NCBI RefSeq assembly: GCF_010384365.1
Contig: NZ_CP048397.1
Location: forward strand, 1,488,001 to 1,552,000
Reading direction: 5' to 3'
DNA: 64,000 bases
Source of the DNA: Streptomyces sp. S4.7
GTDB taxonomy: Bacteria; Actinomycetota; Actinomycetes; Streptomycetales; Streptomycetaceae
The notes below the pieces were generated by a model. The model saw only the letters and a program-made list of their open reading frames with translations, had not been told where the DNA came from and did not search any database. The position numbers were made by a program, and so were the translations under genes. Positions 26,446-35,778 of this stretch are shown one piece after another. The stretch's first letter is position 1; each line of letters opens with the position of its first letter.

Positions 26446-27504
26446 TCAGCCCGCGAGGACGTCCAGCGCGCGGTCCACGTCCGCCGTGGAGTTGTACAGG
26501 TGGAAGGCGGCGCGCAGATTGCCCGCGCGGACCGCCACGGCCACCCCCGCCCGCGCCAGCGCCTCCTGCCGGTCGCCGAGCCCCGCGACGGCGACGATCG
26601 CCGACCCCTCCGCGTGCCCGGTGCCGGCCGGCTCGTGACCGATCTCGCGCAGACCCGCCCGGAAGCGCGCGGCGAGCGCGGCGTCGTGGGTGTGGATCTT
26701 CTCGACGCCGATGTCGTTGAGGAGCGGGAGGGACCGCTCGGCGCCGTGGTAGGCGAGGAAGGGCACCGGCTGGTCGAACCGCCGGGCGGAGACGGCCAGT
26801 TCCCCGACGGGGCCGTACGTACTGGCCCACATGTCCTGGCCCGCGACCCAGCCCGCGAGGATCGGCACCAGAGTCTCCTGCGCCTCCTCGCCGACGGTGA
26901 GGAACGAGGTCCCGCGCGGGGAGACGAGGAACTTGTAGCCGCCGGTGACGGTGTAGTCGTACTGCCCCGCGTCGATCGGCAGCCAGCCCGCGGCCTGCGT
27001 GGCGTCCAGCAGCGTACGGGCGCCGTGCGCCGCCGCGGCGGCCCGCACCCCCGCGAGATCGGCCGTTCGTCCGTCGCTCGACTGCACCGCGGAGAACGCG
27101 ACCAGCGCGGTCTCGGGCCGCACCTCGGCGGCCAGCGACTCCAGCGGCACGTACCGCGGCTTGAGATCGCCGCGCACGGTGAAGGGGGTGACGACGGAGC
27201 TGAACTCGCCTTCGGGCAGCAGGACTTCACTGCCCGGCGGCAGGGAGGCGGCGATCAGTCCCACGTGGACGGCGACGGCCGTGCCGACGGCGACCCGGTC
27301 GGCGGGGACCCGGACGAGCCGGGCGAACGAGGCGCGGGCGGCCTCGACCACGTCGAAGTCGCCCGCTCCGTCCGGCTGCCCGGTCCCGCTGCTCAGGGCC
27401 AGCGCCCGCACCGCTTCGACGGCCCGGCGCGGCAGCAGACCGCAGGTCGAGGTGTTCAGATACGTCGTCTCCGGCGCGAACTCGGCGCCACCCAAAGTGT
27501 CCAT
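26446..27504 (-). CDS. Class V aminotransferase / cysteine-desulfurase-like PLP protein
   Basis: The 352-aa fold type I PLP protein begins TTYLNTSTCGLLPRRAVEAV and has LPEGEFSSVVTPF, ARTLLDATQAAGWLPIDA and the likely PLP-lysine block YDYTVTGGYKFLVSPRGTSFL. It ends with AFHLYNSTADVDRALDVL. It is convergent with ectD (78 nt apart). It resembles isopenicillin N epimerase-like and desulfurase-like members, but the catalytic loop does not tell which reaction it performs. No ectoine role can be claimed. Confidence 0.8.
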   Translation of the reverse strand: MDTLGGAEFAPETTYLNTSTCGLLPRRAVEAVRALALSSGTGQPDGAGDFDVVEAARASFARLVRVPADRVAVGTAVAVHVGLIAASLPPGSEVLLPEGEFSSVVTPFTVRGDLKPRYVPLESLAAEVRPETALVAFSAVQSSDGRTADLAGVRAAAAAHGARTLLDATQAAGWLPIDAGQYDYTVTGGYKFLVSPRGTSFLTVGEEAQETLVPILAGWVAGQDMWASTYGPVGELAVSARRFDQPVPFLAYHGAERSLPLLNDIGVEKIHTHDAALAARFRAGLREIGHEPAGTGHAEGSAIVAVAGLGDRQEALARAGVAVAVRAGNLRAAFHLYNSTADVDRALDVLAG

Positions 27505-27573
27505 GCCCTCACCCTGGGACCCGCGTCTGTCCTGGTCAATCGCGCATGTCTTACGGGTACACCCAAGCGATCC

Positions 27574-28308
27574 TTATGAACGGGCGCCGGCCTGCGGAAT
27601 CTCGCAGGAGCCGTCGGTGTCGCAGGCGGCGCCCTGTCCGTCCTCCGTGACTCCCACGAGGGGCGTGATCGCCCGGTTCTGCCACGCCTGCTCCAGGGCC
27701 TGGGTGAAGACCTCGGCCGGCTGGCCGCCGGAGACGCCGTAGCGGCGGTCGAGGACGAAGAAGGGCACCCCGGTCGCGCCGAGTTCCGCCGCTTCCCGTT
27801 CGTCGGCCCGTACCTCTTCGGCGTACGCGTCGGCGTCACCGAGGACCGCACGCGTCTCGGCCTCGTCCAGACCGGCCTCCACCGCCAGGTCGACCAGTGT
27901 CCCGGTGTCGTAGACCGAGCGCTCCTCGGCGAAGTTCGCACGGTAGACGAGGCTCAGCAGCTCGTCCTGCCGGCCGCGCGCCTTGGCCAGGTGGAGCAGC
28001 CGGTGGATGTCGAAGGTGCTGCCGTGGTCCCGGTCGCCGACGCGGTAGCCGAGCCCTTCGGAGCGCGCGTGCGAGGCGACCTGCTCCTCCATGGCGAGGG
28101 CTTCCTGCCGCGACCGGCCGAACTTGGCGGCGAGCATGTCGACCACCGGGGCGACGTCACCCTTCGCGTGCCCGGGGTCGAGCTCGAAGGAACGGTGCAC
28201 CACCTCGACGTCGGCCCGGCGCGCGAAGGATTCGAGCCCCTTCTCGAACCGGGCCTTGCCGATGTAGCACCACGGGCAGGCGATGTCGCTCCAGATCTCC
28301 ACACGCAT
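27574..28308 (-). CDS. DsbA-family (FrnE-like) thiol oxidoreductase
   Basis: The 244-aa cytoplasmic thioredoxin-fold protein has the active site Cys11-Pro-Trp-Cys14 in WSDIACPWCYIGKARF, then FELDPGHAKGD and a helical insertion. The cis-Pro loop is GATGVPFFVLDRRYGVSGGQP. The C-terminus carries an extra Cys pair (ACDTDGSCEIP). There is no signal peptide. ATG 28308 is the start just before the thioredoxin strand; the longer frame upstream has no coding character. FrnE-type proteins are linked to oxidative stress and polyketide tailoring. Confidence 0.87.
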   Translation of the reverse strand: MRVEIWSDIACPWCYIGKARFEKGLESFARRADVEVVHRSFELDPGHAKGDVAPVVDMLAAKFGRSRQEALAMEEQVASHARSEGLGYRVGDRDHGSTFDIHRLLHLAKARGRQDELLSLVYRANFAEERSVYDTGTLVDLAVEAGLDEAETRAVLGDADAYAEEVRADEREAAELGATGVPFFVLDRRYGVSGGQPAEVFTQALEQAWQNRAITPLVGVTEDGQGAACDTDGSCEIPQAGARS

Positions 28309-28442
28309 GTGTCTGCTTCTCTCCAGGCAGGGTCGTGCGGAGCCTCCCTCCGCCTCTACCGCAACCGCCGGACGGCGCGTGCCATTCCCCCCGCAGGGGC
28401 GGGAGGCACGGCCCGTACCGGACATCATGTGACCTCGTACGC

Positions 28443-29629
28443 TCACCGCGCCCCCGCCGAGACCCGGCGTACCACGCTGAGCAGGTACTCCTTGCGGTTG
28501 AGCGGGTCGTGGTCGGTGCGGGAGCGGGTCGGGGGCGTGCCCCGGACCGGGCGGTGGTGGTCGAACGCCGCCTCCAGGACGCCCTCGCCGCTGGTGAGCG
28601 TCGGCAGGAGCTGTTCGAGGGCGTGTACCTCGGCCGCCGGGATCTCGCCCTCCACCACGTAGGACGCCCCGCGCGCCGACGGGGTGTGCAGTACGGCGCG
28701 CAGCCGGGCCAGCGCGGGCAGGACGGCGCCGAAGGTGTCGGCCGGTACGTCGAGGCGGAAGTGGTTCATCGGTTCGCACACGACCGTGCCCGCGCGCTTC
28801 AGCGCCTCCATCAGCACCAGCGGCGTCAGCAGGCGGAAGTCACCGCCCGTGCTCGACATGCTCTTGTCGAAGGTGCCGTGGGCGTGGCTCTGGCGCGGCG
28901 CGTAGCCGGTGCGGGGCCGGTTCGACCCGCAGTCCGACGGTCGCGAGGAACGGATTGGGCTCCTTGCCCATGACCTCGGCGGCGCCGCCCGTGCCCGCGA
29001 GCCGTTCGACGCAGATGGTGGTGGTCTCGCGGAAGGTGACGTCCACGCCGTACTCGTCGGCGAGCGTCGCCTGGATGACCTCCTTCTGCACTTCGCCGTA
29101 GAGCGACACGGAGATCTCCTGCCGGATCTCGTCCTGCCGCGGATTGATCAGCGGGTCCTGCTCGGCGAGCTGGGTGAGCGCGGCGTGCAGGGCGCCCTTG
29201 TCGGAACCCTCGCGGGGGACGGCGGGCGCCGACCCGGTCGATCTTGTTGACGAAGACGAGCGTGGGAATGCGCAGCCGGCGCAGCGTGCGCATCAGGACG
29301 CGCGTCTGCGCCTGGACTCCCTCGACGGCGGAGACGACGAGCACGGCGCCGTCGAGGACGCTGAGCACTCGCTCCACCTCGGCGATGAAGTCCGGGTGTC
29401 CTGGTGTGTCGATGAGATTGACGGTGACGTCGTCGATGGCGAACGACACGACGGCGGACTTGATGGTGATGCCGCGTTGACGTTCGAGCGCCAGGGAGTC
29501 GGTCTGGGTGTTGCCGTCGTCGACGCGGCCGATCTCGTCGATGACTCCGGCGGCGTGCAGCAGCCGCTCGGTCAGGCTGGTCTTACCGGCGTCGACGTGG
29601 GCCAGAATGCCGAGGTTGAGCGTGGTCAC
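28443..29629 (-). pseudogene. Decayed TetM/OtrA-type ribosomal protection GTPase, two internal deletions
   Basis: The N-terminal G domain is intact and recognisable ([50 protein letters not shown]). After about residue 135 the reading frame jumps straight to domain III-like sequence in another frame ([19 protein letters not shown], then [14 protein letters not shown]). A second jump near 28915 joins VGLRVEPAP to the C-terminal domain in a third frame ([19 protein letters not shown], then [16 protein letters not shown]). From family length (~640 aa), roughly 200 and then about 50 codons are missing. It cannot make a working protein. GTG 29629 would be the start. Confidence 0.85.
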
Positions 29630-29770
29630 CAAGCGTCAGGTCCCTTGAGTAGGAGGAGATTTCCTTCTTCTGGATGGACTTGGACGCTCGGCGCATGACG
29701 GCTCCTGAGGTGTTCGGTGGACTCGCGGGCCGGCCGGCGGGACGGCTCGGTAGACGTCGGGGAGTACAGC

Positions 29771-29813
29771 AAAACCCGCCCCGTCCGGCAAATGATTTAC
29801 CGGACGGGGCGGG
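29771..29813 (-). terminator. Intrinsic terminator downstream of the aldehyde dehydrogenase gene
   Basis: This is a perfect 14-bp stem (29775-29788 with 29800-29813) and 11-nt loop. Read on the minus strand it is followed directly by TTTT (29774-29771). It lies about 70 bp beyond the stop at 29880 and is a classic Rho-independent structure. Confidence 0.85.
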
Positions 29814-29879
29814 CATGTTCCCGGTGCCGCGCGGGGCGGTGCGGTTTACGGGACGGCGCTGCTCACGAAGCGGTCTTCT

Positions 29880-31421
29880 TTACGAGGCGGCCTGCTCCGC
29901 GCGGCCGTCGACCCGGCGCGGCAGCCCCGCCGGGTTGTCGTCACGCAGCTCCTCCGGGAGCAGCGCGGCGGGCGTGGACTGGTAGGTGACGGGGCGCAGC
30001 CAGCGCTCGATCGCGGTGGCGCCGACCGATGTCGACGTGGAGGTCGACGCCGGGTACGGGCCGCCGTGCTGCTGCGCGGGGGCGACGGCGACGCCGGTGG
30101 GCCAGCCGTTGACGAGGACGCGGCCCGCGAGCGGCGTCAGGTCGGCGAGCAGCCGCGCGGCGCCGGAACCGGCGTCCTCGGCCTCGCCCTCCGCGAGGTG
30201 CAGGGCGGCGGTGAGGTTGCCGGGGAGACGGGACAGGACGGCGCCGATCTCCGCGTCGGAACCGTAGCGGGCGACGACCGTCACGGGGCCGAAGCACTCC
30301 TCCAGAAGGAGGTCGTGCGGTCCCTCGGCGGCGAGCCGGCGCGCGGGGACGGTCAGATATCCCGCGCTGACGGTGTGGTCACCGCCGGGTCCCGGCGTGA
30401 TCGGGGCCTCCACGTCGGGCAGTTCGGCCCGTTCCCGTACGCCCGCCACGAAGGCGTCGCGCATCCGGTGGTCGAGCATCACGCCGGGCTCGGTCTCGCT
30501 GACGGCCGTCGTCAGCGCCTTGAGGAGGCTGTCGCCCGCGTCGCCGGCCGGGACGAGTACGAAGCCGGGCTTGGTGCAGAACTGGCCCTCGCCGAGGGTC
30601 ATGGAGCCGGCCAGTCCGGCACCGAGTCCCTCCGGGCGTTCCGCCGCCGCGGCCTCGGTGATCACGACGGGGTTGAGCGAGCCCAGTTCGCCGTGGAAGG
30701 GGATCGGTGTGGGCCGGGCCGCCGCCGCGTCGAAGAGGGCGCGTCCGCCCCGTACGGAGCCGGTGAACCCGGCGCCGGCGACCAGCGGGTGCTTCACCAG
30801 CTCCACACCGGCCTCGAAGCCGTGCACCAGGACCACGACGTCCTCGGGCAGCCCGACCCGCTCCGCCGCCCTGCGCAGCGCCGAGGCGCAGATCTCGGAG
30901 GTGGCGGGATGGTCGGGGTGCACCTTGACGACGACGGGGCAGCCCGCGGCGAGCGCGCTCGCGGTGTCGCCGCCGGGGACGGAGAAGGCGAAGGGGAAGT
31001 TGCTCGCCGAGTAGACGGCGACGACACCGAGCGGCACCTTGTAGCGCCGCAGGTCGGGCCAGGGCGGCGTCCGGTCGGCGTCGGCGTGGTCGATGCGTAC
31101 GTCGAGGAAGGCGCCCTCGTCCACGACATCGGCGAAGGCCCTCAACTGGGCCGTCGTACGGGCGAGTTCCCCGGTGAGCCGGACCGGCCCCAGGGCGGTC
31201 TCGGCGTCCGCCGCCTCGATCACGTACGCGCCGGACTCGTCGAGGATGTCCGCCGCCGTACGCAGAAGCGCCGCACGCGCGGTACGGTCGGCGAGCGCGG
31301 GCCGGGCGGCGTACGCGCGACGTACTTCGCGGTCGACCTCCTCGGCCGTGGCCTCGACCGCGACCTGCTCACGCGGCTTCCCGGTTCGGGGGTCGACACT
31401 CCAGACTGGTGCTGCTGCCAC
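29880..31421 (-). CDS. Aldehyde dehydrogenase, probable 2-oxoglutarate semialdehyde dehydrogenase
   Basis: The 513-aa ALDH-superfamily protein has VVAVYSASNFPFAFSVPGGD, VVVKVHPDHPATSE, GAGFTGSVRGGRALFDAAAA, general-base Glu in PFHGELGSLNPVVI, catalytic Cys in GEGQFCTKPGFVLVP, and LLEECFGPVTVVARY. The missing canonical N-terminal block and the FHGELGSLNP form are typical of the NADP-dependent KGSADH/ALDH subgroup used in aldarate and pentose oxidation. GTG 31421 has AGGAAG upstream. It diverges from an IclR regulator. The pathway fits with kdgD and udh further right, since its product would be 2-oxoglutarate. Confidence 0.85.
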   Translation of the reverse strand: MAAAPVWSVDPRTGKPREQVAVEATAEEVDREVRRAYAARPALADRTARAALLRTAADILDESGAYVIEAADAETALGPVRLTGELARTTAQLRAFADVVDEGAFLDVRIDHADADRTPPWPDLRRYKVPLGVVAVYSASNFPFAFSVPGGDTASALAAGCPVVVKVHPDHPATSEICASALRRAAERVGLPEDVVVLVHGFEAGVELVKHPLVAGAGFTGSVRGGRALFDAAAARPTPIPFHGELGSLNPVVITEAAAAERPEGLGAGLAGSMTLGEGQFCTKPGFVLVPAGDAGDSLLKALTTAVSETEPGVMLDHRMRDAFVAGVRERAELPDVEAPITPGPGGDHTVSAGYLTVPARRLAAEGPHDLLLEECFGPVTVVARYGSDAEIGAVLSRLPGNLTAALHLAEGEAEDAGSGAARLLADLTPLAGRVLVNGWPTGVAVAPAQQHGGPYPASTSTSTSVGATAIERWLRPVTYQSTPAALLPEELRDDNPAGLPRRVDGRAEQAAS

Positions 31422-31470
31422 CGCGGCTTCCTTCCAATTCCTGTGCCGTCCGCTGTCATCACCGAGGCGC

Positions 31471-31544
31471 TGTTCGGTATTCTGAACAAAGTTCCTGATG
31501 ATGAATCCAAGGGGACTCTATTTCCGTGCGTTCTGTGTGGTCAA
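31471..31544 (-). promoter_or_regulatory. Promoter and IclR-type operator of the aldehyde dehydrogenase gene
   Basis: On the minus strand, TTGACC (31544-31539) and TAGAGT (31520-31515) are 18 nt apart. An 18-bp inverted repeat follows at 31471-31488, TGTTCGGTATTCTGAACA on the plus strand, about 20-37 nt into the transcript. The arms TGTTC/GAACA suit an IclR-family dimer, and the iclR gene is divergent. Confidence 0.65.
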
Positions 31545-31571
31545 GAGTGGTCAAGATAGGGGCGAGGGACA

Positions 31572-32342
31572 ATGTCGGCTGCGGAAACGGGTGGAGCACA
31601 GGTCAAGTCCGCTGTGCGGACGGTGGAATTGCTGGAGTACTTCGCCGGGCGCCCGGGCATGCACTCGCTCGCCGCGGTGCAGGAGGCCGTCGGCTATCCC
31701 AAGTCCAGTCTCTACATGCTGCTGCGGACCCTGGTCGAGCTGGGCTGGGTGGAGACCGACGCGACGGGCACGCGGTACGGCATCGGCGTACGGGCACTGC
31801 TGGTCGGCACGTCGTACATCGACGGTGACGAGGTGGTGGCCGCCGCCCGGCCCACGCTGGACCGGCTCTCCGACGACACGACGGAGACGATCCACCTGGC
31901 GCGGCTCGACGGTACGAACGTCGTCTATCTCGCCACCCGCCAGTCGCAGCACTATCTGCGCCCCTTCACGCGGGTCGGCCGCCGGCTGCCCGCGCACTCC
32001 ACCTCGCTCGGCAAGGCGCTGCTCGCGACGCACAGCGACGAGCAGGTGCGCAAGATGCTGCCGGAGACGATGGCCCCGCTGACCGAGCACACGATCACCG
32101 ACCGTGAGCAGCTCATCGGGGAACTGAACACGATCCGCGAGCAGGGGTATGCCGTGGACCGTGAGGAGAACACCCTCGGGCTGCGCTGCTTCGGCATCGC
32201 GATCCCGTACCGGACCCCGGCGCGCGACGCGATCAGCTGCTCGGTGCCGGTGGCGCGGCTCACCCCGGCGCACGAACAGATGATCAAGGACGCTCTGTTC
32301 GACGCCCGGGACCGGCTGACGCTGGCCACGCGCAGGCTCTGA
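31572..32342 (+). CDS. IclR-family transcriptional regulator
   Basis: The 256-aa protein has an N-terminal winged helix-turn-helix (VKSAVRTVELLEYFAGRPG, AVGYPKSSLYMLLRTLVELGWV). The IclR effector domain runs from ~80 to 256 (ETIHLARLDGTNVVYLATRQS, PAHSTSLGKALLATHSDEQV, CFGIAIPYRTPARDAISCSVP). It has GAGGGAC upstream of ATG 31572. It is divergent from the aldehyde dehydrogenase, and the shared gap holds a good inverted repeat. A related site also occurs in the kdgD promoter, so it probably controls the uronate/aldarate genes. Confidence 0.93.
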   Translation: MSAAETGGAQVKSAVRTVELLEYFAGRPGMHSLAAVQEAVGYPKSSLYMLLRTLVELGWVETDATGTRYGIGVRALLVGTSYIDGDEVVAAARPTLDRLSDDTTETIHLARLDGTNVVYLATRQSQHYLRPFTRVGRRLPAHSTSLGKALLATHSDEQVRKMLPETMAPLTEHTITDREQLIGELNTIREQGYAVDREENTLGLRCFGIAIPYRTPARDAISCSVPVARLTPAHEQMIKDALFDARDRLTLATRRL

Positions 32343-32451
32343 TCCAGCGCGTCGTCCCTCCGGCGGGTCCCCCGGGTCTCCGCCGCACGGCGGAGGGGGA
32401 TCGTCAGGGCGCAGGAGGTGCGGTGGGCCCCGGGCCGGGAGCGTGGGTGGC

Positions 32452-33489
32452 ATGACGCAGACATCCACCGCCTCCTGGGTACGAACCCCCGCTCCGGCAC
32501 CGGTGCCACCGCCCGGCCGTGGCGTACGGGCGGTGCGCGCCGTCGCGATCGCCTCGTGCCTGCCGTACATCACGCTCAAGGTCCTGTGGATCGCCGGCAG
32601 CCGGGTCGGGATTCCGGACGGCAGCACGCTGCTGGACGACCGGATCGCGATGGCCATCGGCAACGGCCTGTCCGTCGCCCTCGACGCCGCCGTGGTGGTC
32701 CTCGCCCTGCTGCTCACCCAGCCGTGGGGGCGGCGGGTCCCCGCCTGGCTGCTCGCCCTGCCGATGTGGGTCGCCACGGGGCTGCTCGCGCCGATCATGA
32801 CCGGCTATCCGCTCCAGCTGGCGGTCACCGCGTTCAGCGGTTCCGGCTCCCCGTCGGCCGGGGCCGACGAGCCGTTCCTTCACGAATGGGTCTTCGCCGT
32901 CGTCTACGGCGGATTCATCGTTCAGGGCCTCGCCCTGGGCGCGCTCTTCGTTCGGTACGCGCACCGGCGGTGGGGGCACCTCTGGCGGGGCCCACTCGGC
33001 GGTACGGCGGCGGCCGGGGACCCGGGGGCCGCGGGGCCGGGGCAGGCATCCGGCCGGCGGAGGGGGTCGGCGCGGGCGGCGGCCGTGGCCGGTTCGCTCC
33101 TCGCGCTCTTCCCCGGCGCGATGCACCTGCTGTGGGCCGGCGGTTCGACCACCGGGCTCGGGGCGGAGCGGATCGCCGGCCGTACGAACGACTTCCAGGT
33201 CCTCGAAGGCGTCAGCGCCGGCTTCGCCGTCCTCGCCGTGACGGCCACGCTGATGCTCGCGTTCCGCCGGGCCGGCCGGCCGCCCCTGAAGGCCGCGGTG
33301 GCCGGCGCCTGGGCCGGGTCGGGGGTGCTCGGCTGCTGGGGCGGCTGGCTGCTGCTGGCGTCGCTCATGCCCACCGACGGGGCGGACCCGCACACGCCCA
33401 CGTTGGTGCTGACCTACGCTGTGTCGATGGTCGCCGGGTTCCTGCTGCTCAGCGGTGTCGTCTCCGTCCTGCGGCGACGCGCCGCATGA
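32452..33489 (+). CDS. Polytopic membrane protein of unknown function
   Basis: The 345-aa protein has a Pro-rich N-terminus and about seven or eight hydrophobic helices, with a Gly/Arg-rich cytoplasmic loop at ~190-215. I recognise no enzymatic motif. It overlaps the sensor kinase gene by ATGA, so it is co-translated with a two-component system and may feed or receive its signal. ATG 32452 is preferred over GTG 32443 because GGGAG is better spaced to it. Confidence 0.75.
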   Translation: MTQTSTASWVRTPAPAPVPPPGRGVRAVRAVAIASCLPYITLKVLWIAGSRVGIPDGSTLLDDRIAMAIGNGLSVALDAAVVVLALLLTQPWGRRVPAWLLALPMWVATGLLAPIMTGYPLQLAVTAFSGSGSPSAGADEPFLHEWVFAVVYGGFIVQGLALGALFVRYAHRRWGHLWRGPLGGTAAAGDPGAAGPGQASGRRRGSARAAAVAGSLLALFPGAMHLLWAGGSTTGLGAERIAGRTNDFQVLEGVSAGFAVLAVTATLMLAFRRAGRPPLKAAVAGAWAGSGVLGCWGGWLLLASLMPTDGADPHTPTLVLTYAVSMVAGFLLLSGVVSVLRRRAA

Positions 33490-34820
33490 CAGCCCGGCTC
33501 CGGCGGTCGGCCGTGCCACTCCTGCGCCCGCTCGTCGGCGGCGGGGCGCGGCTGCGCTGGACACATCTGATCCTCGGCGGCGCCCTGTTGATGCCGTACT
33601 GGCTGCTGGGCACCGTGATCGTCGGTCCGCTCGCCGGTTCCGACACCGTGTTCTCGGGCTCCCTCGCGCTCCAGTTCGGCGCGTTCGCGGCCGCGCTGCC
33701 GATCGCCGCCGCGAGCGCGCTGTTCCCGCTCGCACGGCCGCTGTCGGTGGCCGCCGCACGGGCCATGTGCGGACTTCCGGAGGGTTGGCTGGCCGACGGT
33801 CCCGCGCGCTCGCGGGCGGCCAGGGTGCGTACGGCCGGCTGGTTCACGCTGCACGTGGGCCTCGGCGGGATCATCAGCGGTATGTCGCTGGCGCTGCCGC
33901 CGTTCGCGGTGGCGCTGCTGGTGCTGCCGCTGTCGCCGGCGCTGCGGGAGAACCGGCTCGGGATGCCCCGGGTCTTCAGGCACGACCTGGCTCTGACCCT
34001 CGCGCCGCTCGGCGGGATCCTTTCACTCGTGGCGCTGGCCGCGTGCGCGGCGGTGGCGGGGGCGCTGCTGGCCCGGCTGGCGCCCGTCCTGCTCGGCCCC
34101 ACACCGTCGGACCGGCTGGCCGCCGCCGAACGGCGGGCGGCGGATCTCGCCGTACGCAACAGGCTGGCCCGCGAGCTGCACGACTCGGTCGGCCACGCGC
34201 TGAGCGCGGTGACCCTCCAGGCGGGCGCGGCGCGGCGGATCCTGGACAGCGACGACCCCGGGGACATGGAGTTCGTGCGGGAGGCGCTGACCGCGATCGA
34301 GGAGACGACCCGGCGCACCGTGGGTGAACTGGACTCCGTGCTGGGCCTGTTGCGCCGGGACGACGAGCCGGGGACGGACGAGGAAGCGGCGGTGGGCGCC
34401 CCGTCGGGGCCGACGCTCGACGCGCTGGAGGGGCTGCTGGCCCACTGCGGTGTGCGTGTCGCGCCGACCGTCGACGGCGGGATGACGGCGGTGCCGGAGC
34501 GGGTGTCGCGGGAGGCGTACCGCATCGTCCAGGAAGGGCTGAGCAACGCCCTTCGGCACGGCGGGGCTTCGCCCGTCACCCTCCGGATCGCCCTGAGCGA
34601 GGAGATGCTGGAGATCACGATGGACAATCCGCTGCCGGGCACACGACCTGCCGCCGGGCCGGTGGTGCCCTCTGTCGTACGGCCCGGAGGCGGACGCGGG
34701 CTGCGCGGTGTCACCGAGCGGGCCACGCTGCTCGGCGGGCACGCCGAGGCCGGTCGTCACGGGCAGTCGTGGCGACTGGCGGTCACCCTGCCGCTGGCCT
34801 CCGAAGGAGGTGCCCGGTGA
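33486..34820 (+). CDS. NarL-type sensor histidine kinase
   Basis: The 444-aa protein has four to five N-terminal membrane helices, then a HisKA_3 dimerisation domain with the phosphoacceptor His in NRLARELHDSVGHALSAVT. A HATPase domain follows (REAYRIVQEGLSNALRHGGA, then a GGGRGLRGVTERATLLGG G-box). The start ATG overlaps the upstream membrane-protein stop, and its stop overlaps the response regulator start (GTGA). The open frame upstream of 33486 is a shadow. Confidence 0.92.
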   Translation: MTARLRRSAVPLLRPLVGGGARLRWTHLILGGALLMPYWLLGTVIVGPLAGSDTVFSGSLALQFGAFAAALPIAAASALFPLARPLSVAAARAMCGLPEGWLADGPARSRAARVRTAGWFTLHVGLGGIISGMSLALPPFAVALLVLPLSPALRENRLGMPRVFRHDLALTLAPLGGILSLVALAACAAVAGALLARLAPVLLGPTPSDRLAAAERRAADLAVRNRLARELHDSVGHALSAVTLQAGAARRILDSDDPGDMEFVREALTAIEETTRRTVGELDSVLGLLRRDDEPGTDEEAAVGAPSGPTLDALEGLLAHCGVRVAPTVDGGMTAVPERVSREAYRIVQEGLSNALRHGGASPVTLRIALSEEMLEITMDNPLPGTRPAAGPVVPSVVRPGGGRGLRGVTERATLLGGHAEAGRHGQSWRLAVTLPLASEGGAR

Positions 34821-35494
34821 ACCCGGACACGACCGGCATCACGGTGGTGCTCGCCGACGACGAGCGGATGGTCCGCACCGCCCTGCGCGTCATCCTGGAG
34901 GCCGAGCCGGACATGACGGTCGTCGGCGAGGCGACGACCGGCGCCGAGGCGGTGTCCGTGGTGCGCGCGGTACGCCCCGACGTCGTGCTGATGGACGTCC
35001 GGATGCCGGAGATCGACGGCATCCGGGCGACCGAGCAGATCCTCGGGTCACCGGCCCCGGCATCCGCCCCGCTGCCGCGTGTCGTCGTGGTCACGACCTT
35101 CGAGAACGACAGCTATGTGTACGAGGCGCTGCGCGTCGGCGCCTCCGGGTTCCTGCTCAAGCGGGCGGCGGCGGAGGATCTCGTACGCGCGGTGCGGCTC
35201 GTGGCGCGGAGCGACTCGCTGCTCTACCCGGCCGCGCTGCGGGGTCTCGCGGCCGAGTACGCCCGCAGGCACCCCCCGGCGCCGCGCTGGGCGAGCCGGC
35301 TCACCGACCGTGAGGCGGACGTGCTGCGGCTGATGGCCACCGGCCTGACGAACGCGGAGATCGCGGGGAAGCTCGACGTCGGCCCGGCGACGGTGAAGTC
35401 GCACGTGGCGGCGGTGCTCGCGAAGACCGGCGCCAGGGACCGTACACAGGCGGTGATCGCGGCGTACGAATCGGGCTTCATCAGCCCGAGGTGA
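34817..35494 (+). CDS. NarL/FixJ-family response regulator
   Basis: The 225-aa protein has a receiver domain (acidic pair VVLADDERMV, phospho-Asp in DVVLMDVRMPEIDG, Lys in GASGFLLKRAAAEDL). It ends in a LuxR-type helix-turn-helix (LTDREADVLRLMATGLTNAEIAGKLDV, TVKSHVAAVLAKTGARDRTQAV). GTG 34817 overlaps the kinase stop and follows AAGGAGG. Targets are unknown; no adjacent operator is evident. Confidence 0.94.
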   Translation: MNPDTTGITVVLADDERMVRTALRVILEAEPDMTVVGEATTGAEAVSVVRAVRPDVVLMDVRMPEIDGIRATEQILGSPAPASAPLPRVVVVTTFENDSYVYEALRVGASGFLLKRAAAEDLVRAVRLVARSDSLLYPAALRGLAAEYARRHPPAPRWASRLTDREADVLRLMATGLTNAEIAGKLDVGPATVKSHVAAVLAKTGARDRTQAVIAAYESGFISPR

Positions 35495-35544
35495 CGAATC
35501 ACGCCGCTCCGGATGGCGATGGTCTCCTCGGCGCTCGCCAACCC

Positions 35545-35702
35545 GCCGAGGTCGGCGGCAAGACGGGGACGGCCCAGCACGGTGTGAACAACAGCCGCAT
35601 GCCGTACGCCTGGTTCACCTCGTACGCGAAGGACTCCTCCACCGGCGACGGTCTGGCGGCGCCGATCGCCAAAGAGACGATGGAGGCGGCGCTGCGCCGA
35701 CC
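35545..35702 (+). pseudogene. Remnant of a class B penicillin-binding protein (transpeptidase C-terminus)
   Basis: The translated segment reads VGGKTGTAQHGVNNS, then PYAWFTSYAKDSSTGD and GLAAPIAKETMEAAL. These are the KTG box and C-terminal helix of PbpA/PBP2-type proteins, with the piece between SYAK and GLAAP largely lost. No start or upstream transpeptidase sequence is present. By chance the frame runs into the MFS gene downstream. Confidence 0.75.
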
Positions 35703-35778
35703 GGGTCCGGCGGCTGACCGCTCCGGCGGCGGGGAACGGCCCCTGTGTCCCTCCGTGACCCCGTGCCAGGATGTACCC

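Noticed and set aside
35491..35778. N-terminal extension of the MFS transporter
   Set aside because: The extension is a PBP fragment and non-membrane sequence; ATG 35779 gives a normal transporter start.
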